From NCBI GenBank assembly GCA_963576735.1, contig OY755172.1, forward strand, positions 2,914,001-2,978,000: DNA of 64,000 nucleotides, read 5' to 3'. Of this stretch, positions 12,101 to 27,100 are shown piece by piece. The stretch's first letter is position 1. Every line of letters starts with the position of its first letter. The DNA comes from Bedellia somnulentella (taxonomy: Eukaryota; Arthropoda; Insecta; Lepidoptera; Bedelliidae). Below the pieces are notes generated by a model. That model had not been told where the DNA came from. It searched no databases and saw nothing but the letters and a program-made list of their open reading frames with translations. A program made the translations under genes and the position numbers.

Positions 12101-15100
12101 TCACGGGTCGGTCGCTGCCAGGGTCTTCCATTTCTTGAAGATAGCGATGTATCAGTCTTGTCCTGTAACTTTGCTTTAGCATCTTTATTATTCCCTGATC
12201 CATCGGTTGAAATTTGCTTGTCACATTTGGAGGTAAATAAACAAGCTTGATATTCTTGAGTTTAACACCTTTAGGGTGAGCGGGGCAGTTGTCAATGAAT
12301 AGAATTATGCGTCTGCATTTAGTCTGGAAGTGATCATCTAAAGCTATTAACCAGTTAATGAACCGAATGCCGGTCATCCAAGCTCGAGATTGTGCATCAT
12401 ATGTAACGGGGAGCGATCTTACATTTTTGAAACAACGTGGATTTTTCGCTTTGCCAATGACTAGCAAACGTAACTTTTCTGAACCATCAGAATTGGCACA
12501 GGCTAGGACAGTCAGTCTCTCTTTACTTAATTTACCACCATGACAAGATTGACCCTCCAAAAAATAGGATTTATCTGGCATCAATTTAAAAAATAAACCA
12601 AATTCATCCGCGTTAAAAATGTCTTGCGGTTCGTAATTTAGCAATAATTCAGGAAGTGTTGCCATCCATATATCAACATCTTGTTGGGCCACTGTCTCCG
12701 ATTCCCCACTGATTTGACGGTACACAATGCCGTTGCGATTTTTAAAGCGATCTATCCAGCCATTTGAAGCGTTAAAATCAGTGATCTGTAATTCTTCAGC
12801 AATCTTACGCGCTTTCTCGCATATTATGGGGCCACTTATGGGCAGTTTTAAAGCTCGTGCTTGATGAAGCCATTCCACCAAAACTTTTTCCAATTTATCA
12901 AACTTTCCTACCTTTTGCTTTTTTCTTTGCACACCTCCCAATCGGTATCTTTCTTTAATTTCTTCTCTATTCTTTATAATGGTTCGTAACGTAGAAACAG
13001 GTAAGTGAAGCTCAGCAGCTAACTGAGTTTGATTCGTTGTTTGTGACTTTTCATCGAAAACTTTTAATATCTCAATTTTTTCTTGTAGTGACAATGCCTT
13101 TCGCTTAATTGTAGTCATATTGTAACAAACAAATGATGTACTTTTACAAAACAATCAGAGCGTACGCGCGACACGCGACCAGTCAAGGAATGACGATCGG
13201 GCAAACTAAAGTGCGGGCGGGGCGAGCGGGTGGCGCGGGGGAGAGGGGCTCGGCTGAGTGCGGGCGTACGGTTCGAGCGAGGGCGTATTAAACGGGATGA
13301 CGAATCGAATTAAGCGTTAAGAAATGTATGAAAGTATGTCTCAAGTTGCAGGGACTGGCGCAACGCGGCGTATTATGCGAGAAATCGTATTAAGCGTGAT
13401 CGTATTGAACAGGTTATATTTTATTTCCGTTGCCGCTATAACAAGAAATACTTACTAAAAATAAAGAATAAAAATGTTGGTAACAAGTAGATGCTTTAAA
13501 TTTTACTGAATATTTACTTGTGCTTTACCTTTAAAATAAATAATTAAAAAACTACAAAGTGAATATTAAAGGGGTTCTCCCATGCAACAAACAACAGGTA
13601 AAAAACTTGAATATTTGTATTATACCTACAACAAACGTGCTTTTATATGATAGATGATAAGTACGGAACCCGTTCCCGTTCGTGTGCGAGCTGACTAGCA
13701 CTTGGCCGATTTTTTACTTACCAGGTGACAATGGCACGTGATTTTCAGAAGTATTAGTATCTCTGCTTACCCCTTCGGGGTTTTACAGCGTGGCTGTTTG
13801 AGTTTTTTTGAGCTATTTATTGAATGTAACAAAGCTTTTTTTCCATTATTCGTCTACCAGTTTCATTGGTAAAAAACATTTAAAGTCCTTTACTGTTAAC
13901 AAAGTTTAGTTTCCATATTATATTCCTTGATAAGAGTTAACTTACGCCATTTACATAAATAATCCACGTAGGTACGGAGTTTCAGGCCTTAAATCAGCTA
14001 AATTATTCCAAAAGAATTTCAAACAAGAGAATTTTACATCCTATTGCATGGTTAAAATATATAAATTTTCAACACTCCGGCTGCATTCTCACGGGGGCTT
14101 CTTAACACGCGTTAAAAAGGCATTGAATTAAAAGGCATAGCTTTGCAGGCTTTATATGCTCAAATTTAAAAGAAACACTGTGGTAGAGAAACATTAAAAA
14201 TAGGTATTTGTCTATTTCTAAATATTAGATTGCTTCTTCTAGAACTTGCTAAGTCTCCCCACGCAGAGCCTTATAGAGACAACTGCAGCTTAGACTGAAA
14301 ACATCTATTAAAAGTATTCTAAACCAAATTATTGCAGTTGCCTGCCTTCTCCAAAACTTAAATAATGCCTAATTCCTTTCTTAAAATTAATAATACGCAC
14401 TTTGTTCATCCTTGTATGTTTACACTATATAGGAAAAAAAACCTACATTCATTATACTTATGGCTATTATGCCCAAAAATGGACGGCAGAGCTTCAAAAT
14501 AAAAAAATTTTTTTAGATTTTTTGTAAGTTCAGCAGGGATTATAAAATGGTTGGTGATGGGTGGACAGTTGTGGATGGTTACAGCGGATAAACTTTTACT
14601 AAGGTTTTGATTGGTTAATATCATATTCAATTATTAATTTAAAAACTCTCAAACTCAATCTCAAACGTTCACGCCGTGTATCCCTGATGGGGTTGGCAGA
14701 GGTACAAATACTTCTGAACACCACGCGACATTGTCACGTGTTCAGTTCAGAGTACCTACGTTTCGCTTAATTCAAGAAAAAAATATTATATACCATACAT
14801 ATGACCATAAATTTTCATAATAAATATACTTCTACTACCAATATCCAGCAAGCAAACCGAAATCTACGTTTCTATGAAAAAATGACAGTGCTATTTCCCC
14901 TAAATGCGTTCTTGTTTTACGGCGCACCATTCTATTTTAACCGTTGAGCGGTCGTATTAAGGCTTCATCTTGATTAATGAAGTATTTGGGGATGTCGTTA
15001 ACGCGGTGTAAAAGTGCGTGTGTGCGAATCAGGCTGTACTCAATTCAGAAAAAAAATCTCTCAGTTTTAACGTTGAGGTAGGATTTCAATAGTAGAGATT

Positions 15101-18100
15101 GCTACACTGAACGCAGGCGAGTTTTTAATGCACTCGTTCTTTGAATCATACCAAATATTAATCAGCATCAGCAGAATATCTTGGGGGACCCAAAACCCTT
15201 TGCAGCAAAGATTACGTTTTTTTTACTTTTATATTTTTTAGTAGTAGGGCTATATAGTATCCTTCGAAAGAGGCAAAACAAAATAATCGATAGACCTATA
15301 TCGAACGCCTCGAAGAGCTTCTGGTCTATGAAAGAGTTAATAAAGGGCAACCTTCCATTACCCCTAAAGTGCTAACTCGTTGATATGTGTATCCTTCTTG
15401 TCTTAACCTACGTTGCCCAAACTTGTGTTTGTCAAAAGGAGATGGAATGCAGCATTACCAATGTAAGACTGTAAGACTACGTCAGAAACACCACGTTGTG
15501 GTCCAAAAGAAGCATCGCTGATGTGAGTGCAAAGACCGCAAAGCTGAAGTGGGACTGGGCTGGACATGGGTGCCGCCTACAACCCACTAAATGGGCCAAA
15601 TTATCCACTGAATGGGACTTACAGATGGATACTGAAGTCGAGGAAGGCCAAGACGTCAATAGCGCGTTGCCTGGGCCGCCGACAGCGACTGGCCGAGCGT
15701 GCCACAGGAAAGATTTTTCTTAAATAAAGGAGACTGGAACCACTGCCCTGCAGTGGAACACAGCCGAAGCTAAACCCAGGAAATAATAATAAAATTAGAT
15801 TTTGTACATAATTTGTTAGACGCTTTCTAAATAATATGCCTGTTTTATACATCATTTAACTGTAACTATCTGTAAATACTCAAAAAACACCTTTTTAGGG
15901 TTCCGTACCAAAAAGTTTAACGGGACCTTATAATTATGACTTCGCTATCTGTCTGTCTCCAGGCTGTTACTCATAAACTGGATAGCTAGAAAGCTGAAAT
16001 TTTCACAAATAATGAATTTCTTTTGCCGTTATATATAACAGAAATACCATTAAGTAAAAACAAATTAATATCAAGAAGGGCCTTCATGCAGTAAACGTAT
16101 TATTTTTGTATTTTTTTACTTAGTTTATATTTCTGCTGTATCTCATAAACCGTAATCGCTACAAAGCTGAAATTTTCACAAATCATGCATGTATTTCTTA
16201 ATTAAATAACAGTAAAGTAAATATAATTTGATACCCGTACAAAAAAGTAATTTTCTATTATAGATGTAGTAACCGTAGTACGTATCCCTTCGTACGTGAC
16301 TAGCCCTAACGCGCACTTGGCCACTATTTTATAGTTACGTAATTTCGACAATTAGGAAAATACCTTCAGAAACTTGTCTAATTCACATCGATTAGACGGA
16401 TCATTTTAAAATAATCTATTGAAGGCATCGCCCTCAAAAGTAATTTCTTAATAACTTAAAATTAATGAAGCAATTTCGATAAACAATCAAATTTTGATTG
16501 GCTTTGAATAATTGTCACCGTTGTTAACCGAAATCCCGTTCCCCTACCATGTTTTATGATACCAGCGACGTATCGCAGTTTTACGTTTACATTGACGGTT
16601 TCGTTCACGTTTTACGAGAAAGCTATCAAATAAAACAAGCAATGGTTCCCTATAGGATTATTAACAGTCTTGGAGTGGTTCAATATATAGCTGTGCTGAT
16701 TCGGGCAGAGCAGTGCTTTCCTTTTACAGCATAGCCCATGAGAACATGAAAGGAGAAGAAAACTAAGCATAGCACTATAAAGCTAGATATTTAGTCGTAT
16801 TCGTCTATCCCCGAAGGCGTGGCGAGTACATGTTATATTCAGCATCACATAACAGTTGAATGATTGTTAATGCGGCGAGTTACTTATCAAATGGTGCCGT
16901 GTAGTGTCGGCTTAGAATATCACTACCCCATTTCTTCCGGTGGGTGTACGTAAGAGGCGACTAACGGTATTGGGGCTTTTAAAGGATTTTTGGGCGATGC
17001 GGTTGGAAACCCTTTATATTACCATCTTTTCCCCACTAAAATTTCCAAAAGTGGCTGAGGAATTTTTAATTCCTAAGCTCTGGCTACCCCTTCTAGGGAT
17101 CTATAGCCGTGAGTATATGTATGTATATGTATGTTGCTTATCAACAACGATTCGCTTCTTTAGCTAATATGCTGTGTAATGTTGACTTAGAATAGCACTA
17201 ACTAACCCATATCTTCCCGTGGGTGATACTTGTAGGTGTGTTGTAGGATAGTAATAAGTTACGACAGACGCTAGAGTTTTCGGGCTTTACGAATGCTTAT
17301 CGGGCGGTATGGCTGAAAACAATACAATAGCGATTACTAATGAGAACGAAATTGCCTTGAATCGACCGCCAGAGCATCAATGAGAAATTCCTCAGACACT
17401 TTTGAAAGTTGAGTGGGGAAATTTGTATTATATGTTGGTGGGTGTCCAACAGCATGGCCCAGAAATCATTTAAAGAGCTCGAATGTATTTATTTGCTATA
17501 CACAATGAATCAAATGATTTTTTTGGTATACGTTTTATGTTCCTCCGTTATTAAGCAAGAAGCAAAATCTTTTACCAGGGCATTTGTACAACTTCATAAG
17601 ACGATTAAGAGATTTATTTATTGTACTACAAAAATCGCCTAAGGAATCGTTGATCAAAGAATTGTCATACAGAACTAGAACAGTGAAATGTAATCCAATG
17701 TAAGGTGAAAATGATGAAAAAGCGTGGGTTGCAAGAAAGACGAAAAATATAGCACAGAGCGCCATGTTTAAGCTAGTCTCAGTGAAAGTAGATCCATACG
17801 ATATATTTATGTTCTATGATGTAAGAAAATAAATGACTTTTTCTGATCTTGTGCTCCCGTCCGTAAAAGTATTTACCTTTTGTGCACCCAGAAAAAAAGC
17901 CTGCTCCTTAGTTCCAATTAAATATAATTAATTTATATTATTACAATTGGTTTCGAGTACGGAGGTCTCGGGTTCGATCCCCGGGGGGTGGTAACCTTAC
18001 AAGTTAAATTTGTAAGATTTAACCCAGTTTGGAAGGATATTGCGGGCTTGAATTACCTGATTATCCAAAAATTAAGATGATTCCGTGCTTCGGAGGGCAC

Positions 18101-21100
18101 GTGGTGGGGACATATATGGGCTGCGAGAGATTACGACGCGAGAGTCTTGGTGCTGGTGTCATGTAATAATATACACTTTCGTAGTTGAGTTTAAGCTTTT
18201 CTTTTACATACATACATTACATAGACATACTCACGGCTATAAATCACTAGATGTGGTAGCCAGAGCTTCAAAATGAAAAATTCGTCAGCCAATGTTGGAA
18301 GTTAAGTAGGGAAGAGATTGTGAAATAAAGGTTAATGGTGATGGGTCTCCAACTGCATCGCCCAACAACTTATTTAAAAGCCCCTTAGTCGCCTCTTACG
18401 ATCACCCGCGCGGGTAGTTAAGGGTCGTCCTATTCTAAGCCGACACTACACAGCGAGATTTCTTTTGAAATGTTTTAATACTTTTTGTAAATCAACTTTG
18501 AAATATCAAAATAGACTTATGTTTTTAAAATATTTTCTTTCAAGAGATTTTTGAAGAATGTACATACATACATACATATACTCACGGCTATAATTCCCTA
18601 GAAGGGGTAGCCAGAGCTAAGGAATTATAAATTCTTCAGCCACTTTTGGAAGTTGAGTAGGGAAAAGATCGTAAAATAAAGGTTTTTGGTGATGGGTGTC
18701 CAACCGCATCGCCCAAAAATCCAATAAAAAGCCCCAATACCCTTAGTTGCCCTTACAATACCCGTGGGTAGAAATGGGTAGCGACATTCAGATTCTTAAT
18801 TCTAATTGAAGAATGTAAAAGCGCTTTAATAGATAAACTATATTCGATCGGGCGATTTCAATATTGATTTTGCTGATGAAAGCGATCGAAATTACCGACA
18901 TTTGAATAATTTTTTGACAATGGTCAACTTGAGCCAAATTTTTACAGAACCGACACATTTTACAGAACACAGTGAGACAACTATTGACTTAATTTGTACC
19001 GACGCCCCTACTCGAACCGTAGACGTTTTCCACATTCCTCAATTGGGTCATCATGCTTTTGTTACCATGGCAATTGACGTGAAAAAACCTAAAACTTTGC
19101 CAAAACTTATTACTTACCGACCACTGACTGATATTGACTTACACGCATTTAATGACGACGTTGAAAATGCAAATTGGAACTCGATCAAAGCACTCGATAA
19201 TATTGACGATATGATGTACCAATTAAATTTTTTAATTAGTAGCATATTTGACCATCACGCTCCACTTAAATCAATTGTTGTAAAAGATACACCAAAGCCG
19301 TGGTTAACTCCCAACATAAGGTTTATGATGCGACTTCGGGATGAAGCACATAGTAAGGCTAAGAGGGAGAAGAGTGAGACTTAAGTACTATAAAGATTTG
19401 AAACATCAAGTTATATCATAGTTACGTGCTGAAAAAAAGGCTTTTTTCGAGCATTCCATTAAGAATAATGATGGTGATTCACGAACCCATTGGAAAAATT
19501 TGAAACGTTATATCTTGCCAAATAAGCGCGATGTTGAACTGCCACCTTATTTTGATGATCCAGATAAGATTAACGATTTTTTCTGTACCGTGCCAGGATC
19601 TTGTAACGTTAGTATATCAGACTTTTTTTGAGTTTAACCGCTACGGTGACAGCACATTATCGTTGGAACCAGTGACGAGCGATATTGTTTATAAACTTTG
19701 ACTATGAACACTATAGACAGAGTCATAATGCAACGGGAGAGTACCTCTTTTAGATAGCAATATTTTTCCCTGTAATGTTGCGATCACTAGAAAACAATTA
19801 CCCCAAAATAGTATAATCACCATTCTAAAAGCTACTTTTTAATTTAAAATTGATTACGTCAATTTATTGTTACGTCGTTTTATTTATTGTAAAGGTTTAC
19901 TGTTTACTATATTATTTCCTGCAATCATATAATTATACATACTTGCTCCTAGTGTTATACAATCTTTTTTGTTTAATTTTACCATTTATACTGATGTTTA
20001 ATACACCGTGAAATCTAAAGCATTTTACTAACTATCAGGGATGAATCTTCCCATGATTACGAATAAATTTTTGTACGGGACTAACTTTGTTACTGGACAA
20101 AAAAAAACAGCTGTTCCATAAGTGCAAGTTATGTAAATATCATACGGGTCATCATGGGTATAGTGGGGTCTATGTTTGTATTTTGAAAAATAAAAGACAG
20201 CACTATTTTGTACATGAGTTTTATTGCATTATTTACTATTGACCTTTAAACAAAATCAGTTTCGTGTGAAAATTTCGAATTCATTCGTCTATTTCAGTCA
20301 CATTTTTCAAAAGATGATGTATTCGTACATCTAAGTATTTTATATTTGGTTGATTTCCAATTGCATCTTCCAGTGGCCGCAATCCATTTTTCTCGTAGAT
20401 TCGGGTCTTTAGGAAAACTGTAATGAATACGAAGAAATTAAATAAATATAACAAATTTATTACTTACTAATTGGCCTAGACCTCGCTTTTTTAACATACC
20501 CTTTTTATATTATAAATCGATAAAGGACATCAAACTAAACAACTTTGCCCATGGAATGCCTATCTAAAATATTGTAATTTTCAAAATATAATAATAATTA
20601 AAAATTGTCGTACCTAGTTCAAACTGAGAATGTATACAATGAGATTCCTTGCTTCAGTGAAAATAAAAAATAAAAAAAAAAATTTGATATATGCTTTTCG
20701 CTCTGTAAACAAAAATATAACTTATTTCTGTATTTTCCAGTTGTATTGATCGTCGTTGAAAAATAATATCATGAAAATAAACCGGTAAGCGAGCGATTGA
20801 ACTGGAAAATACAGAAAGAGGTTATGTTTTTGTTTACACCATAGATCAAATGTTTTTTTTTTATTTTTTATTTTCACTGAAGCAAGGAATCTCATTGTAT
20901 ACATTCTCAGTTTGAACTAGGTACGACAATTTTTAATTATTATTATATTTTGAAAATTACAATATTTTAGATAGGCATTCCATAGGCAAAGTTGTTAAGT
21001 TTGATGTCCTTTATCGATTTATAATATAAAAAGGGTATGTTAAAAAAGCGAGGTCTAGGCCAATTCCGTAGATAACAATTGGAAATCATTCAGCGTCGCT

Positions 21101-24100
21101 ATAGCGCAACGAAATTCATAATATACTCACTCATTAACATCAGTTAACTAATTTGAAAATTTTACCCTAACGACAGGGTAGGATGAAAAACGTGAATTAT
21201 GGGAACACTGAGATACTGCATATTTTTAGGTTATGCTATTAAAAAATTGCTCAAAATAACTAAAGAAAATGCTAGTAATCTAGTTCAACGTAATTAACAT
21301 TTGAATCACTTTTTTTCTGATCGCGCAATGTATTTATTATGTATTTATCTGTAGAAAAACATTAAAAAACTCACTCACTTCAGAAAGTCAATCCTTCGAT
21401 GTGTTTTTCGCTGCGGCTTCCGCAGCCAAGCACGCTACACCCAACCATACCTCACTAAATAATAAGTTTGACTAATGGAGTCTCTTTTATCACAATAACA
21501 ATATACAAATGAATAAAATCTTTCTCAAAATCAAAAGAAAACCAAAATCGCTCACAAGTCGACGCTTTGTTTGTCAAGCTTTAAAAGCGTGACATCAACA
21601 AAACGGGTTACGCGATAGAGATGACAATAAAGATTTTGTGTCTCTTTTTAACATATAAGAACTTAAATAAGGGCTTCTCTTTTTAAAATGGATGACGTAA
21701 CATCGCTCTATCTATAGTGTTCATAATCAAAGTTTATAAAGCTGTCAAAAAAATCAAAACAAAAGCTACAGGTTTCGACAGAATAAATATTGACATGATA
21801 CTTCTGACATTTCCTACTACACTTGACGTATTGACAGCCATTGTTAACAAAAGCATTATCCTTATTTATATATTTCCTTCTTTTTGGAAAACAGCCAAGA
21901 TCACACCGCTCCCGAAAAAGCCTAATCCTACCCTTATTTCCGATTTACGAGCAATCAGTATAAAATCGTTTGCAATAGAATCCAACAATCATGTAAACAA
22001 ATATGGCGGACTGACATTGACAGCGTATTGTTTATGCCCATAGTGATGTCATAGTGTTCTAATTTAATTTTAATTAAATTAATTTTTCTAATTATTTTAA
22101 TATTAAGTCATAGACTATGGCCCATAGTAGGATAGGTACTAAAATAAAACTGACTAAAAAATACCAATCGTATGGTATATCAAAGTCCGTGATGCCGTGC
22201 AAAGGTCGTCGTTCCAAGAAAAATATGTCCAGCCAAATCGTAAAGCTAAACAAAAGTCCAAAATGAGAATGCAAAGTCGTAGAAATCGGAAACAGAAGAC
22301 ACTAATGCACAGCGAACCCACAGAACAGTGAATGACTGTGAATGACATTTCTAACAAAATGGCCACCTGTCAATTTTTAAAAACTAACCATTATTTTTAT
22401 GGCTTAGGATACAATCCGTTTTAGTTAATTATATTAAGCTCTTGAATTTTTTTTTTTATTTTATTCAAATAATATTAAATTAAAATAATTTATTAAATTA
22501 AAAATAAAGGATAACTTCAGATTACGAACAACACTAACTTTTCAATGACTTATAGAGTTCGATGAGTAAAAAACTAAGATAACAGCTTGTCAAATACTTC
22601 GAAATTTTTACGTTGCAAATGTTTTAACAAATTTAACTTATAAATACAAGTTAAATCGTGTTGAGGATAACGTGAAAACAATGGTGCGTTCGTTGAAATC
22701 AGACTATGTTCATAATTGATCGTCAAATGTATGTGATTACGGAGTAATCGTGACAATTTGGTTTGTTTACATGATTGTTGGATTCTATTGCAAACTAGAT
22801 TACTCCCATGTGCATCGAAGATAGTAGAAAGGGTGGTATATGATCAGCTTTCGAGATACCTAGAGGGGAATAATATTTTGCCGGAGTTTCAATCTGGTTT
22901 CCGCTAAAGCCATTCAACAGCAACAGCGCTGTTAGATGTTGTAGATAATGTTTTAAAAGATCGCGATAGTGGGTTAAGTACGTTATTGGCATTATTAGAC
23001 TTTTCTAGGGCTTTCGATTGTTTGTTTTCTACCCTGGCTCTATCCAAGATGTCGTATTATGTATTTGATGTCGCTACAGTTCGTTGATTCGAAAGTTATT
23101 GGTCCGACCGTAAGTAATTTGTCGAATTAGGTAAAAGAAAAGGTGTAGTCCTTACATCCTCCGAGAGAACACTAGAGCGAGGAGTTCCCCAGGGTTCGAT
23201 ATTGGGTCCACTCTTGTTTATTCTCTACACTGCAGATCTTGTAAAAAGCATAAAAAAATACAAGTTTCATATATATGCAGATGATTTACAACTATACATT
23301 TCTGGTCATCCCAAAAATATAGTAAACACAGTAGGTAAATTGAATAATGATCTAGATCAAATTGTTGCTTGGACGGAAAATAATTGACTTGTTTTAAACC
23401 CGGTGAATTCTAAGTTCATGATTCTTGGTACTAAGACTCAGATCTCTAATACGTTGGAGGCCTTAACGACTTGTGATGTAGCTATCATGGATCAACCATT
23501 AGAAAGAGTCGATAAAGCACGAAATCTAGGCATACTGATGGACGGGGAACTGCGGTTCGAAAACCATGTTCTGTCAGTAGTTAGCAACTGCTTTTATAGA
23601 CTCAAAATTCTATACAATATTCGCGATTATCTAAGTGAGAATTTGCGTGTTCAACTTTGCGAATCTTTGATATTGTCTAGGATAAACTATTGTGACGTGG
23701 TCTATGGTGGTTGCATACTGGGTCGTACACAGAGGCTTATACAACGTGTGCAAAACGCATGCGCACGTTTTTGCTATGGAATTCCTCCTCGCTCCCATAT
23801 CACCCCGTATTTGAACGAAGCAAAACTTTTAAATATGAAGGGTCGTAGATGTTTACATCTCGCAAGTCTTATGTTCGGTGTAGTTAGGCTTGAATCACCG
23901 GCCTATTTGCATAAAATACTGCAATGGTCTAAAAGTGACTATCAGTTCAAAGTCAGGGCGATCTTGCCTCTGCACCGATCAGTGGCGTTCCGGGGTAGTT
24001 TTAGGTTTGCTGCGTCCAAATGCTGGAACGATATTCCCCCACCTATACGTGCTGTGACTGGTAGAATCACTTTTAAGCGCAAGCTTAAAGAATTCCTACT

Positions 24101-27100
24101 AGCCCAGCAAAACCCGTCCAGCAAGGCTCCATAGAGCAATCAAATGTTTTACTTTCATGAAACCTATCCTATCCTATCCAATCCTGTTCTCATTATTTTT
24201 ATTATTATTTTTTAGTATATACTATTTGTATTTCGTGTTGCGTATCTTTGGGTATAGGGAAAAGTTATTTTTATTATTTATATTTTTTGAAAATACCAAA
24301 CAATAGATATGTTATTCTGATGTATTCGTTACAATGTATGTTTGTTTTTTTTATTGATTCTCTTTATATGACTTATGATTATGAGCTATATATTTATATC
24401 GACTCTTTGTTTTTACATAAGTAATGTATTGTTATATATTGTTATAAGTTGTATATTGTATGACTCTCGTGCTGTCACTGGAGAGCGCTGACTGAAAATC
24501 AGTGCTGTGAGGTAACTATCCTCACAGTTTTTGCTGAGTCAGCGCCATTTCGCTGTTCAATGGCACAATGTTTTTTTATTTAGTTTATCATTTTAATTTG
24601 TTAATAATTTACTCTTTTTGATTTTGTGTTTCTTTGTAAACATTTAAGGTATTATTTTTATTGTTTTTTTTTACTTTCACTGTTTTTTTTGTAGTTGTAA
24701 ATATTTTGTTTAACTTTTGTTTTTTTTGGTTTGGTTATTATTATTTTTTTGTTGCATATCTGTTGTGCCATATTTACGGCAAATAAATGTATTTCTTTCT
24801 TTCTTTATATCACCGCATTTTATGTAAAAGTAACTAGCTTTTATTTTATCTGACTTTCGCCTCAGAATTAACCTTCACTATCATAATCCAGTTAACAGGG
24901 TTAATTAACTAACTGTAACCCTCGTCAACCTCGCGAACGTCAACCTTTACCTCAGTTTCCTTTGTTTTCCTTAATTAAACACTGTAACTAATTATAAAAT
25001 ATATGTTATCTTTCTAGAAATGTCGATATTTGTTTAACATTTCTAGATTTCAGTTATATTTTAAGGTAAGTAATTTTAGGTTTTGTAGCAGAGTTCGATA
25101 CAAGCTGATTTTTAGGGTTCCGTAGCCAAATGGCAAAAACGGGACCCTTATAGATTCGTCATGTCTGTCTGTCCGTCCGTCCGTCCGTATGTCACAGCTA
25201 GTTTATTCCGAAACTATAAGAACTACATTATTGGAAATTGGTGCGTAGATGTATTCTGTAAACCGCATTAAGATTTTAAAATAAAATCTGAAAAAAAAAC
25301 CAAAATTTTTAGGGTTCCCCATACATAGAACTGAAACTCAAATTTTTTTTTTCATCAAACCTTTACGTGTGGGGTATCTATCAAAAGGTATTTGAAAATG
25401 ATGTTGAGGTTTCTTATATCATTTTTTTCAAAACTGAATAGTTTGCGCGAGAGACTTTTTCAAAGTGCTAAAATGTGTGTCCCCCCCCCCGTAACTTCTA
25501 AAATATGGGCATGATAATACTGAAAAAAATATATGATGTGTATTACTATACAAACTACTAACGAAAATTGGTTTGAATGAGATCTAGCCCGTAGTTCTAT
25601 TTTTAAACGTATAAATCAAATTACTTACCTAATTTGGCTCCCATGATTTTCACACAAACGGGATTTTCTATATATATGATAGTACGGAACCCTTAGTGCG
25701 CGATCCGACTCGCACTTGGCCGGTTTTTGTATTCGACATTAAATGAAGGATTGTAAAATTAATGCTAAGATTGCATTAAACATTTGAGAAAAATACTGAA
25801 TGATAGTGATTTGTCGGATCCATGCAAGGCGGCGATCGATGGATAGTTTTTGCTACCTTACTGGGAATGTAGCCGTGTAGTGTCGGTTTAGAATGTCACT
25901 GCCCCTTTCTACCTACGGGTGTCGTAAGATACAGCTAACAGTATGGGGCTTCTTTTAGCTGATTTTGGGGCGACACGGTTGGAGACCCATCCCCAACGAT
26001 ACTTTATTACATCTTGTCCCCATCAACTTCCAATATTGGCTGAGGAGTTTCTACCTCTGAAGCTCTGGCTACCACTCTTTTCTTTGGGATATATGCCTGT
26101 GAGTATTTGTATGTATGTATGCATTGGTTTAACAAGCGCTCTAATAGATTAAATATACATACACTTATATCCATGGGATTAAAAAAAATGTAGTTAAAGT
26201 AGGCAAGATAATAAAGACCTTAGTAATGAGTTGCCAACTCACGAAAGAAATGTAAGGGAAGCAAGAGAGGTTTGTCAAGATCGTACTAAGTGACGATCGA
26301 TAGTCTCTGCCTACCCCAATGGGAATAATGGGCGTGAGTATAAGTAAATAAGTAAGTAGCTAACTCACCATTTACTTAAAAAGTTTCATTACGAGTATCC
26401 TTGAAACTCAACAGAGCAAGAATTTTGGTTACTCTGTCAGTACCCTCTCTTCAGTTGCGACTGCTACCATGGACTATGTATTCACGGTTGAAATGTAAAT
26501 GCAAGAAAGAGTAGCCAGAGCTTCAGTATATGTAATTCTCAAGCACGTTTGAAAGTTTGGTTGGAAAATATTGTAATATAAAAGTATGGTGGTGAATTGT
26601 CTCTACCCACATTGCTCAAAGGTAGTTGTTAAAAGTTTTAAAATGTTTAATTCTAACTTTGTATTGCAAACTAATATTTAAACACACTATATATTAAACC
26701 TTGTAATGTAATTCACATACGGAATCACTGTATCCCCTAACACAGGCTTTGTACAGCTTAACAGTGGGCCGAAAAAATGTATTATACCTACTTGCCTTAA
26801 TAAATAATATTTTGAAATTTGTTTTTGATTGCTTAACAATAACTTACAACATCCCAAAATTCTAAGTCGCCTTTAACGACTCCCGCGGTAATAAATGGAT
26901 TAGTGCTGTTCTTAACCGACAGTGAACCTTAAGTGAACTAATTATATTATTTTTTTGCTAAAGCTATTAAATACTAAATTTAATTCTTGTTATTGTAATC
27001 AAATGATAGAATCATAGATGTCGTCCGAGATAATTATAGTTAATCTCTTCAAGTTGAGACAATGGTTAAATCGAGTTTAAGACTTGTTTAACTTGGCAAT

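Larger units (their letters stand above)
11341..13720 (+). repeat. family E repeat split by a Tigger transposon
   Basis: Left half 11341..11463 (GTAAAACGGGACCC, GTCTGTCTGTCTCC, AATTGTCACAAATGATG) and right half 13415..13720 (GATAAGTACGGAACCCG, then GCACTTGGCCGA) together make one member of the family seen intact at 15897..16330. The transposon 11464..13414 separates them at a duplicated TA. Confidence 0.7.
18818..24805 (+). mobile_element. degenerate Jockey-like LINE, interrupted twice
   Basis: This is a 5'-truncated relative of the intact element at 38858..43008. Its pieces are 18818..19695 (end of endonuclease to linker), 21732..21967 and 22796..24134 (reverse transcriptase to C-terminus), and a 3'UTR to about 24805 ending GGCAAATAAATGTATTTC with a TTTC tail. 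The foreign segments 19696..21731 and 21968..22795 must have arrived after it. Confidence 0.8.

Noticed and set aside
11640..13154. Domesticated host gene of the TIGD/jerky type
   Set aside because: TIRs and a TA duplication surround the ORF, and the insertion splits another repeat, so it is a mobile element.
20722..20904. 60-codon frame in the palindrome
   Set aside because: It spans the palindrome centre and is just one arm read into the other.
25168..25191. CRISPR-like or regulatory tandem array (GTCC repeats; also 52157..52185 and CAGA at 51352)
   Set aside because: These are simple microsatellites inside dispersed repeats, without spacers.
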